This document shows positions 62,685 to 64,000 of a DNA stretch of 64,000 bases, one piece after another. The notes under the pieces are model-generated. The model was not told the DNA's origin. It made no database searches and was given only the letters and a program-made list of their open reading frames with translations. This DNA comes from Hydractinia symbiolongicarpus (taxonomy: Eukaryota; Cnidaria; Hydrozoa; Anthoathecata; Hydractiniidae), in NCBI RefSeq assembly GCF_029227915.1, contig NC_079880.1:23188501-23252500 (forward strand). Direction: 5' to 3'. The position numbers and the translations under genes are program-made. Within the stretch, counting starts at the first letter, position 1. Each line of letters opens with the position of its first letter.

Positions 62685-62945
62685 ATGGCAGTATTAATTA
62701 AAACAGAACAAAAGAAATATCAGTACACACAACCATGGGATGATTCTGATGTAGTTTTATTTGCTGAGAACGAAAGATTTTATGTACATTCAAGCATTCT
62801 TCGTTTCACATCTCCTGTTTTTATATCAATGTTATCCTCCAATGTAGAAGAAGAAAGTGAGAAGGTGATTAATTTACGTGAGAAAAGAAAAAAGATATTT
62901 TGAATCTTTTAAATATAATTTATCCAGTTGATTTTGCAGTTAGAG
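62685..62945 (+). pseudogene. BTB exon 1, copy G, with a one-base deletion
   Basis: The frame starts like copies D and F (YQYTQPWDDSDVVLFAENER, FYVHSSILRFTSPVFISML), but ends early at 62900-62902. One base is missing in the A-rich run AGAAAAAAGAT (about 62887-62893); past it the other frame reads DILNLLNIIYPVDFAVR and reaches the donor G|GTACTT at 62945. The exon is 261 bases against 262 in copies D and F. It could be a pseudogene or a homopolymer sequencing error. Exon 2 would lie past the window. Confidence 0.75.
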
Positions 62946-64000
62946 GTACTTTACTACATTTTGTGATAGTGTTTGCATAATACTTTAATATTACGTATTA
63001 TTAACTGATGACGAGCAGTTTTATTGGCCATAATGTCCCATGGACGGGCCTTTATATTGCGCTATGCAATTTTTAACTTCGTAAAATGTTAGCCTATGGG
63101 AAAAACCTCAAGTTATGATTTTTAGCTTTTATTGCGTAGCACTTTCAACGCGAACCAGAATATTATGCACGAAGGTGTACTTCCTAAAACAGTTAGGAAA
63201 TATCGGGGTTAGATTCTTTATGAAGATGTCAAACATCCATTGCTTTTAAAACATGTATAAATAAAAGTATTGTTTGTTCAATTGGTGCACCAGGTGAGAC
63301 AATGCGGAAGGAAACGTCAGTTCTTTCCATGGGTTGTCAAGTTATTGGCTCTGTATCTTATTCCATATTAACGTCAGATTAAACTGTGTCATAATGCAGC
63401 CTCAAAAGAGTTAACAGATGAAGTTTAATCTTTCGAGGGCGTTAAGAAAAATGTAACTTTGCTGCCGGAAGTAAAATCAAACCTGCTATAACAATCACCT
63501 GTATAAGACAGCCACTTGTCTTAGCATACCACATTTGAGCCCCTCGATGTGCTATATGGTCATTTACCACTTTTTAAAACCACCATCTACCTAAAGTGAT
63601 CAGCGACCGCTATTTGCTAATTCCTAAAGAGATAACAGATAATAACAGCGTAAGAGGGTCTTATCATCGCGTTTTGAGTTCTCGATTTCAAACTTCACCC
63701 ATATCTCTTACGCAAAATAGGAATTCCATAACTTGAGATCACAGCGCTTGCATACTTTCACATAAGTGATTGTATTCCACAAGTTGTGGTGAAAAAAACT
63801 AAAGAACTAAGCGTAAAAAAACTATCTGAGATTGCGACGTCGGAGCTGACCTTGCAGAGATGTTTTATAATACGATCACCTGCCTAAGGCTTTCTTAATT
63901 TCCATAACTGCCATCTTATATAGGTTTAACTGTAATTGGAAGACCCGGGACAAAACCACTTTCGTAGAAGAACAGAGAAAATGCTTTCGAAAGGACTTAA
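62946..64000. other. Probable intron or flank of BTB copy G, nothing recognised
   Basis: No exon 2 with the LLELAREY motif is seen before the window ends. The sequence is less AT-rich than elsewhere in the cluster. Confidence 0.45.

Overview
The window looks like AT-rich nuclear DNA from a cnidarian, probably a hydrozoan. It has short GT-AG exons, long introns, many decayed mobile elements and microsatellites, and animal gene families (prenylcysteine oxidase, cathepsin B, BTB proteins). The species is inferred from overall character, not from a diagnostic gene. I see no tRNA, rRNA or CRISPR.

Layout. 1-15 kb, minus strand: a two-exon gene for a 1496-residue secreted, disordered protein (1255-7005), and a five-exon prenylcysteine oxidase gene (8504-14796) whose exons join in frame to give 496 residues. 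15-20 kb: accessory DNA with a 53-bp minisatellite split by a 1166-bp terminal-inverted-repeat element, then a 5'-truncated LINE remnant. 20-29 kb, plus strand: two tandem cathepsin B genes (329 and 328 residues, all catalytic residues present) that differ by one intron. 29-33 kb: a retroelement fossil and an 85-bp foldback element with a 10-bp target duplication.

33.5-63 kb is a tandem cluster of small BTB genes, each built from exon 1 (BTB fold) and exon 2 (helical region plus a Cys/His-rich tail). Copies A, B and F are intact. C is an orphan exon 2, D is frameshifted, E is a ruined exon 1 and G has a one-base deletion in an A-rich run. Flanking DNA is duplicated with the exons, so the cluster shows birth-and-death evolution. 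Two copies carry mobile DNA in their introns: B holds a ~2-kb element with ~280-bp inverted repeats and a dead integrase-type transposase; F holds a non-LTR retrotransposon.

The most notable item is that retrotransposon (about 50.9-54.65 kb). A 752-codon frame encodes reverse transcriptase, a CCHC knuckle and a restriction-like endonuclease. It overlaps by four bases, in the -1 frame, a 294-codon frame for a ubiquitin-specific protease (deubiquitinase) with its Cys, His and Asp boxes intact. No ATG opens the second frame, which suggests frameshifting or reinitiation. I do not know of a described restriction-like-endonuclease LINE that carries a USP.
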